Assembly: GCA_963795805.1 (NCBI GenBank)
Contig: CAWCIV010000004.1
Location: 1,426,001-1,490,000 of the forward strand
DNA from: JALYYC01 sp963795805
GTDB taxonomy: Bacteria; Chloroflexota; Dormibacteria; CF-121
Direction: 5' to 3'
DNA length: 64,000 nt
In this document: positions 16,720 to 24,187 of the stretch, one piece after another
How the letters are laid out: each line of letters opens with the position of its first letter
Position numbering within the stretch: the stretch's first letter is position 1
Translations under genes and position numbers: made by a program
Notes under the pieces: generated by a model
Told to the model about the DNA's origin: nothing
Seen by the model: the letters and a program-made list of their open reading frames with translations, nothing else
Databases searched by the model: none

Positions 16720-17208
16720 GTGGTTCGAGGGCGCCGGTGGATCCGCATTGGACTCATCAGCATTGCCGGCATCGTGGTGGTTTCGCTCGCAGGTGTTGCT
16801 TTCTCGGCCGTTGGCGCGCAATCGGTGGGACCGATCGGTGGCGCGGCGACCTCCGCGCCGTGCGCACCTCAACCCTGCTTGAACCTGCAGAACTACACGG
16901 TATGGATTTCCAACATGAGCGAGGCCGACGGAGTGATCCGGATGCAGGCGACCTTTCAAAATTCCAGCAGTGCGACGCACGCCGACCCAGCCGATCTCAG
17001 GCTGCTCGATGCCCAGCACCACAGCTTTCGCTTCGTCCAGGATCCGTCCGGCTGCACCCACTGGTCGAGGACGGAGTTTTCGAACGGGAAGCGCTACGGC
17101 CCGGTGACCATCTGCTACCGTCCCGATTCGCTGGCGGCGCCGCTGACCCTCGAGTGGAATCCGGACATGGGCGTGTTCTGCTGCACTGGCGATGTGAAGA
17201 TCAAGTGA
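16720..17208 (+). CDS. Exported protein of unknown function
   Basis: This 162-residue protein has a basic N-terminus and a hydrophobic segment (about 10-33), then a predicted secreted beta-rich domain with four to five cysteines (APCAPQPC, SGCTHW, TICYRP, FCCTGD). The start is GTG 16720. It reads in the same direction as the L,D-transpeptidase, ten bases on, and its 3' end overlaps the convergent kinase gene by 8 bases. The sequence pattern (NMSEADGVIRMQATFQNSSS, then a solute-like strand order) resembles DUF4352-type immunoglobulin-like domains, but I cannot assign it. Confidence 0.65.
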   Translation: MVRGRRWIRIGLISIAGIVVVSLAGVAFSAVGAQSVGPIGGAATSAPCAPQPCLNLQNYTVWISNMSEADGVIRMQATFQNSSSATHADPADLRLLDAQHHSFRFVQDPSGCTHWSRTEFSNGKRYGPVTICYRPDSLAAPLTLEWNPDMGVFCCTGDVKIK

Positions 17209-19282
17209 GCGCGGAGACCCTCCCGCTCACCACCGTCCCGGCACCGACCGCCGTGGTGATCTCGAGTGTGCCGCCGAGGGCTTCAATCCGGTCGACCATG
17301 TTCTGCAACCCGGCCCCGCGGTTCACCTGCCTGGCATCGTAGCCGCGGCCGTCGTCCCTAACCTCAAACACGAGGTCGCCGTTCTGCTGACTGAGGTTGA
17401 TCTGGACCTGACTCGCGGCCGAATATTTCGCCGCATTCTGCAGAGCCTCGAGGCAGCAGAAGTAGACCGCCGCCTCGAGATCGGGGCGATACCGGCCGGC
17501 GCCGTCGCTGCTGAGCTGCACGGGAATCGGTGACCGACGGCCCTGCGCCTCGAGCGCACTGGCAAGCCCTTTGTCGGCGAGTAATGGAGGATAGATGCCG
17601 CGGGCCAGCTCGCGCAAGGTGTTCAGCGATTCATCCGCTTGAGCGGTCAGCTCCTCCAGCATCGGCCCCATGCGCTCCGGGTGCGTCTGCCACGTTTGCT
17701 TTGCCAGGCCGAGCTTGATCCGCAGCGCGACGAGGTTCTGCTGCGCGCCGTCGTGGATGTTGCGCTCAAGCCGGCGCCGCTCGACGTCCTGGGCGGTCAC
17801 CAGCCGCTCGCGTGATGCCCGCAGCTCCTCGAGACGCTGCCGAAGGTCGGCGGCCAGCCGGACGTTCTTCAGGGCGAGGCCGGCCTGGTGCGCGAGATCG
17901 GCCATCAGATTTTGTTCGATGGGCGTCAGCGTTTGACCGTTTCGGTTGCGGATGACGAGCGCGCCGAGTAGCTCGCCCTTGTGGCTCACTGGCACCACCG
18001 CAGTGGCGCCGGCGATGGGCAACGGCGCGGTGCCATTGATCGCGACCACCCCCGCCCGTTCGCCGGAGTCGGGGTACTGCGCCGCGCAGTGCAGCGATGA
18101 ACCGGCGCGCAGCCATACCTCGGCTTGTGTTGCCGCGGTCCCCTGTGCGAGGACCCGCGCCATGTGGGCCAGGGTCTCATCGCTTGCAACCGTCTCCGCG
18201 ATCCGCTCTGAAAACCGGGAGAGGACCTCATAAGGCGTCGCGCGGTTCCCGTAAACCAATCGGTTGGCGAGGCGCTGGGCCCGCGTGCGGAGCGGTTGAA
18301 ACGCGACGGCGACCAGGGCCGTCGCCGCGAGAGAGAGAATCAGGTTCGCCTGACCTGCGCGCCCAATCAGGCTGCCGATCCCAACCACGATCCCAACGTA
18401 GATCACCGTGATGGCGACCGCCAGCCCTCCGTAAGCGAGCGTTCGGTTCAGGACCAGGTCGATGTCATAGAGCCGGTATCGCAAGATCGCAACCGCGATC
18501 GCGATCGGCAACAGCAGGATCGTCGAAACGGATATGGCGAAGACGATTGGCCACGAGTTCGTCTGGACGTCCTGTGGCAATGCCGAGCCGACCACAGGTA
18601 CCACCACCAGCGCGACGAGAATGATGACGCCGGCGAGGGCGACCAGCCTGATTTGCTGCCGTCCATCCCGGTCCGCGCGTCGGAATTTCACGACCAGCGC
18701 CACGATGGCCGCAATCACGGCCGGCAGCCCGAGCGTCTGCGCGATCGGTCCTCCACTGGGACCGGAGGCCTGAACGGTGGTCGAGGTGCTGGCCAGGGTT
18801 CGGATGAGGCCGCCGATCAGGATCAGGGCGGCGCCGGCAACCGCCACCGGACGCCAGCGCGGAGATGGCAGGTGCCCGTCGGGGAAGAAGATGAGGATCA
18901 GGGTGAAGGCAACGAGAAACAGCGATTCTCCGAAGCCGTTCGATAACTGGCCGGCCAGCTCGGCGCCAGGGAGTGGGCCAACCCGGGCGGCGGTCCAGCT
19001 GTATTCCGTCATCAGCGCCTGCAGCGCGGCCTCGATGCCGCCGCCCCAGAAGATCCATCCAACGACGTTGGTTGGGCGGCGCGAGGCGACCAGCGCGCCG
19101 AGCAGGCCAAACGCCAGGGCGAAGACGGGGATCGCGAGGCGGAGGACTATGATGTCGCTTCCGGTCGCCGGGGCGCTCCCCCACCCGCCGTTCAGCACGA
19201 AGAGGACCAGGTCGCCGATGCCCGCCGCTGTAATCACGAGGGCGACGGGCCAGATCAGGCGCTGGGCCCGGGCCAGAGTCAT
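17201..19282 (-). CDS. Membrane sensor histidine kinase, NarL-partner type (HisKA_3)
   Basis: This 693-residue kinase has about eight membrane segments in the first 330 residues, with the RLYDIDLVLNRTLAYG linker common in these receptors. A GAF-like domain follows (about 355-470, with VVPVSHKGELLGALVIRNR), then a coiled linker. The HisKA_3 domain reads ERRRLERNIHDGAQQNLV, with phospho-acceptor His about 510, and the ATPase domain has NAAKYS, DDGRGYD and GLQNM. A NarL/LuxR-type regulator would be its partner, but none adjoins it; the neighbour 98 bases upstream is an OmpR-type regulator with its own kinase. Its 3' end overlaps the convergent exported-protein gene. Confidence 0.9.
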   Translation of the reverse strand: MTLARAQRLIWPVALVITAAGIGDLVLFVLNGGWGSAPATGSDIIVLRLAIPVFALAFGLLGALVASRRPTNVVGWIFWGGGIEAALQALMTEYSWTAARVGPLPGAELAGQLSNGFGESLFLVAFTLILIFFPDGHLPSPRWRPVAVAGAALILIGGLIRTLASTSTTVQASGPSGGPIAQTLGLPAVIAAIVALVVKFRRADRDGRQQIRLVALAGVIILVALVVVPVVGSALPQDVQTNSWPIVFAISVSTILLLPIAIAVAILRYRLYDIDLVLNRTLAYGGLAVAITVIYVGIVVGIGSLIGRAGQANLILSLAATALVAVAFQPLRTRAQRLANRLVYGNRATPYEVLSRFSERIAETVASDETLAHMARVLAQGTAATQAEVWLRAGSSLHCAAQYPDSGERAGVVAINGTAPLPIAGATAVVPVSHKGELLGALVIRNRNGQTLTPIEQNLMADLAHQAGLALKNVRLAADLRQRLEELRASRERLVTAQDVERRRLERNIHDGAQQNLVALRIKLGLAKQTWQTHPERMGPMLEELTAQADESLNTLRELARGIYPPLLADKGLASALEAQGRRSPIPVQLSSDGAGRYRPDLEAAVYFCCLEALQNAAKYSAASQVQINLSQQNGDLVFEVRDDGRGYDARQVNRGAGLQNMVDRIEALGGTLEITTAVGAGTVVSGRVSALT

Positions 19283-19380
19283 GACCAGATTCTGGCGTCG
19301 GAGGGCCGCGCCGGCAAGGGTGGCACCACGAGCGTGGTCGGCGGCGCTGGCATCAGGCCGGTGTCGCGGTTGCCGAACCG

Positions 19381-20073
19381 TTAGGGGGTAAAGCGGTAGC
19401 CGACTCCCCAGACGGTGGCCAGCTTCTCCCCGAAGTCGCCAAGTTTCGCCCGCAGGCGGCCGATATGGTTGTCCACCGCGCGGTCGAATCCCTGGTATTC
19501 GCCACCCCAGATGCTTTCGATCAGGAATTCGCGATTGAATGCGCGGCCAGGATTGGTGACGAATAGCAAGAGAAGGTCGAACTCCTTCGGGGTCAGGTCC
19601 AGTTCTCGGCCGTTAAGGGTGGCGCGATGAGATTCGGTGTCGACCTTGAGCGGTCCGTGGACAACGGTCGATCCGGTGCCTGGGCCGGAACCGTCGCTGC
19701 TCCGGGCATCGAGTTGAACGCGGCGCAGCGCGGCTCGCGCCCGCGCCAGGAGCTCGCGCATGCCGAAGGGCTTCACCAGGTAGTCGTCCGCGCCGACCTC
19801 CAGGCCGAGAACGCGGTCGACCTCCTCGGAGCGCGCGGTCAGCATGATGATCGGCATCAGGTGGGATACACGCAGCTCCCGGCAAACGGAGAGGCCATCC
19901 TGCCCGGGCAACATCCAGTCGAGGATGACGAGGTGCGGTGCCTCCTCACGCACCATCCGCAGTGCGGTGGGCCCATCGTGGGCCTGGCGCACGGTGTGCC
20001 CCTCTGCCTCCAGCTCGGTGCGGATCAAATCGTTGAGGGCCGGTTCATCCTCGACCACAAGAATGGAAGCCAT
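19381..20073 (-). CDS. OmpR/PhoB-family response regulator
   Basis: This 230-residue regulator has a receiver domain (1-120) with EDE acidic pocket (8-10), phospho-acceptor Asp52 in LDWMLPGQDG and Lys in VKPFG. A C-terminal winged helix (about 135-230) contains LTPKEFDLLLLFVTNPGR and the recognition region NREFLIESIWG...RAVDNHIGRLRAKLGDF. It overlaps the stop of the kinase gene upstream (TGATG), so the pair is translationally coupled. Likely activated by the kinase at 20073-21473. Confidence 0.93.
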   Translation of the reverse strand: MASILVVEDEPALNDLIRTELEAEGHTVRQAHDGPTALRMVREEAPHLVILDWMLPGQDGLSVCRELRVSHLMPIIMLTARSEEVDRVLGLEVGADDYLVKPFGMRELLARARAALRRVQLDARSSDGSGPGTGSTVVHGPLKVDTESHRATLNGRELDLTPKEFDLLLLFVTNPGRAFNREFLIESIWGGEYQGFDRAVDNHIGRLRAKLGDFGEKLATVWGVGYRFTP

Positions 20074-21473
20074 CAGCTCGCCTTCCGCAGCGTGAGTCGA
20101 AACACACTCCCATGTCCCGGCTCACTCTCGGCCGTGATCGATCCGCTCATAGCGGCTACGAGCTCCGCGACGATTGCCAGGCCAAGGCCGGAGCCGCCTG
20201 AGTCCTGGGAGCGCGACTGATCGGTTCGATAGAAGCGATGGAAGATCCTGTCGAGGTCCTGCGCCTCGATGCCGATGCCGGTGTCGGACACGCTGATGAT
20301 GACCAGGTCGCCGACCTGTTCGGCTGCGACCGAGATGATGCCCCCATCGGGCGTGCTGTTCACCGCATTTCTGATCAGGTTGGTCAGGACCTGGGCCAGG
20401 CGATCGCGATCCGCCATCGCCGGCGGGAGCCCCGGGTTGACGGACTGGACGAGGCTCAGGTTGCGCTCCTGTCGCGCCAGCGGTGCGAGCGTGTCGGACA
20501 CCTGGGCGATCACCTGCGCCACATCGACCGGAACCATGACGAGATGGAGTTCGTCGGTATCGGCGCGGGCCAGCGCGAGCACGTCGTCCACCAGCGACCC
20601 GAGCCGCTTCGTTTCGGTGGCCACGACGCCGAGGTACTTGCGGGTCTCGTCGTCGAGCGTCCGGTCCGGCTTGAGCAGCGACTCGACGTGGGCGCTGATG
20701 CTGGCCACGGGCGTGCGAAGCTCGTGCGAGGCATTCACGATCAGTTCCCGACGGCTTTTGTCGGCCGCCTCGGCGCGGTTTTTCTGGGTGCGCACCTCAG
20801 TCTGGGCGGCGGCGAGTTGGATACGGGTCTCGCTGAGGCCAAGCGTGATCTCGGCGAACCGAGCCCACAACCAGGCGAGCCCGTTGAGGGCCCAGGCCGA
20901 GGCGATGAGCAACCCGATGCCCGCGACGCCCAGGAGGATCGTTGCCAGAAAACGGCCACCAAACACGGGTCCGCCCGTCAACGGCCCCAGGTCGAGATTG
21001 ATATGCGCGTTTGCAGAAGGGAAGAAGAGGGCGGTGCCGAGATACGCAAAGGGCAGGAGGATAAGGGACACCGAAACCGTCGCCAGCGTGATGACGGCCG
21101 TGAAGCTCAGAATGCCAAAGGGAAACTCGACGAACACGTAGACGAGGCTCGTCCAGGTTACCGCCTCGCCCGCGCGCCGCGTGATCTTTTGCACGAATGA
21201 CAACCCTGGCGGGTCTGGAAGGCCAAGCGGACGGATTTTTGCGCCCAGCAGGGCAATGGTGAGCTCGCGCTCTACGCGTGCGAAGACCAGCCAGAGCAGC
21301 ATCGTCATTGCCAGCAGGAAGATGCCGACCACAACCACCACGAGGCTCGCGCCGATGGCCAGCGCGCTGACCAGGATCGTGAAGTACGCGGTCCCGAGCG
21401 GGAAGGCGATCAACAGGTAGAGGATCCGTCGGTATGTCCTGGGGTCTTTCAGCGGCGCCAGCAGTTCGTCCAC
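20073..21473 (-). CDS. Sensor histidine kinase with membrane sensor domain
   Basis: This 466-residue kinase partners the OmpR-type regulator just downstream. The N-terminal half carries two pairs of membrane segments around a soluble loop (about 20-65 and 105-150) plus another near 175-205, as in the putative sensor family PF13796. The HisKA domain has NASHELRTPVASIS with His250. The ATPase domain has NLIRNAVNSTPDGG, DTGIGIEAQDLDRIFHRFYR and GGSGLGLAI. The ATG at 21473 gives a charged start typical of this sensor type. Signal unknown. Confidence 0.92.
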   Translation of the reverse strand: MDELLAPLKDPRTYRRILYLLIAFPLGTAYFTILVSALAIGASLVVVVVGIFLLAMTMLLWLVFARVERELTIALLGAKIRPLGLPDPPGLSFVQKITRRAGEAVTWTSLVYVFVEFPFGILSFTAVITLATVSVSLILLPFAYLGTALFFPSANAHINLDLGPLTGGPVFGGRFLATILLGVAGIGLLIASAWALNGLAWLWARFAEITLGLSETRIQLAAAQTEVRTQKNRAEAADKSRRELIVNASHELRTPVASISAHVESLLKPDRTLDDETRKYLGVVATETKRLGSLVDDVLALARADTDELHLVMVPVDVAQVIAQVSDTLAPLARQERNLSLVQSVNPGLPPAMADRDRLAQVLTNLIRNAVNSTPDGGIISVAAEQVGDLVIISVSDTGIGIEAQDLDRIFHRFYRTDQSRSQDSGGSGLGLAIVAELVAAMSGSITAESEPGHGSVFRLTLRKAS

Positions 21474-21516
21474 ACCGGCAGCTTAGGCGGAATTTATCTC
21501 GGCAATATGTCGAATT

Positions 21517-22176
21517 TCACCCGTTTGGCGTGACGAGCCGGGATTCGTAGGCGACAACGACGGCCTGCACCCGGTTCTCGACCTGCAGTTTGTCCAGGAT
21601 GTGCGCGACGTGTGTCTTGACGGTTGCCTCGCTGACGACCATCTGCTCGGCGATCTCATGGTTTCCCAGACCACGCGCCATCAGGCGCAAGACGTCGAGC
21701 TCGCGGGGCGTGAGGCCCTCGAGACTGCGGTGCAGCGCCGTCGGCGCCGTTGTCGCAGCATAACGCGCGATCAGCCGGCGGGTGATGGAGGGCGCCAGGA
21801 GGGCGTCGCCGGCGGCGACGAGCCGAACGGAGGCAATCAACTGCTCGGGTGTCACATCCTTGAGGAGAAAGCCGCAGGCCCCCGCCTGGAGCGCGGCGTA
21901 GACATACTCATCCAGATCGAAAGTGGTCAGCATCACGATCCGGCATCCGTTGAGACCCGACTCGACAATCCGCCGCGTTGCCTCGAGCCCGTCCAGTCGC
22001 GGCATGCGCACGTCCATCAGGACAACGTCGGGGTGATGCCGGCGCGTCAAGCCAACGGCCTCCTCACCATCCTGCGCTTCACCGATGACCTCGAGGTCGG
22101 GTTGCGACTCGAGGATCAGGCGAAAGCCCGCTCGCACCAGCGACTGGTCGTCGGCGATCAGGACACGCGTCTTCAA
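21517..22176 (-). CDS. NarL/FixJ-family response regulator
   Basis: This 219-residue regulator has a receiver domain with ADD (8-10), Asp55 in LMDVRMPRLDG and Lys in LLKDV. A LuxR-type helix-turn-helix (about 152-210) reads LTPRELDVLRLMARGLGNHE then VVSEATVKTHVAHILDKLQV. It overlaps the upstream kinase gene by 4 bases. Given the divergent ABC exporter genes at 23483, this pair is likely to control that exporter. Confidence 0.93.
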   Translation of the reverse strand: MKTRVLIADDQSLVRAGFRLILESQPDLEVIGEAQDGEEAVGLTRRHHPDVVLMDVRMPRLDGLEATRRIVESGLNGCRIVMLTTFDLDEYVYAALQAGACGFLLKDVTPEQLIASVRLVAAGDALLAPSITRRLIARYAATTAPTALHRSLEGLTPRELDVLRLMARGLGNHEIAEQMVVSEATVKTHVAHILDKLQVENRVQAVVVAYESRLVTPNG

Positions 22177-23324
22177 GTCGTTTCTTCGATCGGCAGGTGC
22201 GCCCGAACCGCGTACCCACCGGCGGGCCGCTTACCGGCTTCGATCGTGCCGCCGAAGACGGCGACGCGCTCCCGCATGCCGATCAGGCCCCGGCCGATAC
22301 CGTCGGCGGGCGTGGCGATGACGCCCTCGTCGGCCACCTCGATATCGATCGCGCCAGGCCCGTAGCGCACGACCACCTCAGTGTTGGCGCCGCCGGCGTA
22401 CTTGAGGGCGTTGGTCAGCGCCTCCTGGACAATGCGGTAGATGGCCGCGTCGAGACCCGGTGGAAGCGCGACGCGATCACCCTCGATCCGGAGCACGACC
22501 GGAAGGCCGGCGTCTTTGATCGTGCCAATCAGGGCATCAAGACCTTGAAGTCCTGGTTGCGGCGACAGCGGCGCAGCACCGTTGTTGTCGTTCAGGACGC
22601 CAAGGAGCCGGCGAAGCTCCGCCATCGCCTCGTGGCCGCTGGCCTCGACCGAGAGTAGGGACTGTCGCGCGGCCTCCGGTTTGTCGGTGAGCACCTGGCG
22701 TGCGGCCCCGGCTTGTACCACCATCACGCTGACACTGTGCGCGACGACGTCGTGCAGCTCGCGGGCGATGTGACGGCGCTCGCTCTCCGCAGCCGCTTTC
22801 ACTGCTTCCTTGTGTTCATGCTCCAATTGCTCGGTGCGCCGGCGTTGCAAGTTGAGCGCCTTTTGACGCGTTGCGATTTCGCGACCGGCGAGAAATGCGG
22901 CACCGATCAGGAGAAACGGCAGTACGGCGCTCGGGATTGGGAGCGTAGAGGTCGCGTTGCCGTTCCCGAACTCCAGGGCAATCAGCAAAGACCCGCCGAG
23001 CACCGAAAGCCATGCGAGGAGCTGATTTCGGATATAGAGCCCGATCGACAGGGCTCCGATGAGCCCGCCGATCAGGGCCATGACCCCGGTGGCGCCCCCC
23101 GCCAGGCTGAAACCCGCGAGTGCGGCCGCCAGCACGGGGATTGGCCAGCGCCGACGAACGATCAGGGGGACCGTGCACAGGAAGACGGCGGGGGAGAAGC
23201 CGAGCGAATCCCGGCCTGATCCTTCCAGAATCGCCCCGAGGGTGAGGCCGAGCGCCATGGCGACGTCGATCCAGTGGATCTCCAAACGGCGGGCGAGCGT
23301 CGCGATCGGCGCGAGCGGCCCCAC
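22173..23324 (-). CDS. Sensor histidine kinase (HisKA_3, NarL partner)
   Basis: This 383-residue kinase has four to five N-terminal membrane segments (about 20-150), a coiled linker and HisKA_3 with ARELHDVVAHSVSVMV (His191). The ATPase domain has QEALTNALKYAGG, ADEGV and GRGLIGMRERVAVFGG. It lies divergent, 158 bases away, from a MacB-like ABC exporter, an arrangement frequent for systems that sense envelope stress or antimicrobial compounds. Start taken at 23324 (CAC on the plus strand, GTG or ATG choice not critical to the domains). Confidence 0.92.
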   Translation of the reverse strand: MGPLAPIATLARRLEIHWIDVAMALGLTLGAILEGSGRDSLGFSPAVFLCTVPLIVRRRWPIPVLAAALAGFSLAGGATGVMALIGGLIGALSIGLYIRNQLLAWLSVLGGSLLIALEFGNGNATSTLPIPSAVLPFLLIGAAFLAGREIATRQKALNLQRRRTEQLEHEHKEAVKAAAESERRHIARELHDVVAHSVSVMVVQAGAARQVLTDKPEAARQSLLSVEASGHEAMAELRRLLGVLNDNNGAAPLSPQPGLQGLDALIGTIKDAGLPVVLRIEGDRVALPPGLDAAIYRIVQEALTNALKYAGGANTEVVVRYGPGAIDIEVADEGVIATPADGIGRGLIGMRERVAVFGGTIEAGKRPAGGYAVRAHLPIEETT

Positions 23325-23482
23325 GGAACGACTCTAACGCGAGCCGGCCCGCGCCGCATCGGCCGCCAGGATGAGATCGCTCACTCCCGGGACTGAGGAC
23401 GATCCAAAATCCACCGGGGGACTGACGCGAAGTCGTCCCGGGCGATGATGACGGGTCCCCGTGCGGACCATACGCTCGCGCC
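23325..23482. other. Divergent promoter region, kinase/ABC exporter
   Basis: This stretch of 158 bases must hold the back-to-back promoters of the kinase/regulator pair and the ABC exporter. No palindromic operator or clear -10 box could be read with confidence. The ABC gene lacks an obvious strong ribosome site. Confidence 0.4.
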
Positions 23483-24187
23483 ATGACACAACTTATCGAG
23501 CTCACCGACGTCAGCAAGCTCTACAGCGAGAAGGTGGCGGCCCTCGACATGGTCTCGATGCGGATCCCGGCCGGCCAGGCGACCGCGATCATGGGACCCT
23601 CGGGCAGTGGAAAGTCGACCCTCCTCAACGTCATCGGCGGCCTTGACCGCCCGACATCGGGCTCGGTGGTCGTCGACGGCGCCGACCTGGGCCGATTGAG
23701 CGAGGCGTCCCTCGCGCGCTTTCGGCGCGCACGCGTCGGGATCGTCTTCCAGTTCTTCAACCTGCTGAACAACCTCACCGCGCTCGACAACGCGCTGATT
23801 CCGGCGCAGCTGGCCGGCGTCAAGGTGGCGGATGCCCGCCGGAGAGCCGATGAGCTCTTCGAGCGCCTCGACCTCGTTGGGGTACGCGACCAGTATCCCG
23901 CGCGGATGAGCGGCGGTCAGCGCCAGCGCGTCGCGATTGCGCGCGCCCTGATCAACAGCCCGGCCTTGTTGCTGGCGGATGAGCCAACTGGAGCGCTCGA
24001 TTCACATAGTGGCGACCAGGTGATGGGGATCCTCGCCGACCTGAACCGCAGCGGTCAGACAATCGTCCTCGTGACTCACGACGAGCGAATTGCCAGTGCC
24101 AACGCCTCGCGGGTCATTCGACTGATCGATGGCGCCGTCGTTGGTGACCACGGCGAGGCTGCCCGCGGAATGGTGCAGGTCCAGTGA
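23483..24187 (+). CDS. MacB/LolD-type ABC transporter ATP-binding protein
   Basis: This 234-residue ATPase of the FtsX-permease exporter class has Walker A GPSGSGKS (38-45), Q-loop VFQFFNLLNNLTALDN, signature MSGGQRQRVAIARAL (about 143-157), Walker B LLLADEPTGALD and the H-loop VTHDERIA. The LLADEPTGALD form is specific to the MacB/LolD group. It overlaps the permease gene by 4 bases. These transporters use ATP to move a permease pair mechanically, exporting peptides, lipids or drugs. Confidence 0.94.
   Translation: MTQLIELTDVSKLYSEKVAALDMVSMRIPAGQATAIMGPSGSGKSTLLNVIGGLDRPTSGSVVVDGADLGRLSEASLARFRRARVGIVFQFFNLLNNLTALDNALIPAQLAGVKVADARRRADELFERLDLVGVRDQYPARMSGGQRQRVAIARALINSPALLLADEPTGALDSHSGDQVMGILADLNRSGQTIVLVTHDERIASANASRVIRLIDGAVVGDHGEAARGMVQVQ

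Noticed and set aside
17201..20073. Kinase 17201-19282 as partner of the OmpR regulator at 19381
   Set aside because: Its HisKA_3 domain predicts a NarL-type partner, and the regulator is already coupled to the kinase at 20073-21473.
20238..21200. 320-residue plus-strand frame
   Set aside because: Antisense to the sensor kinase gene; composition typical of a shadow frame.
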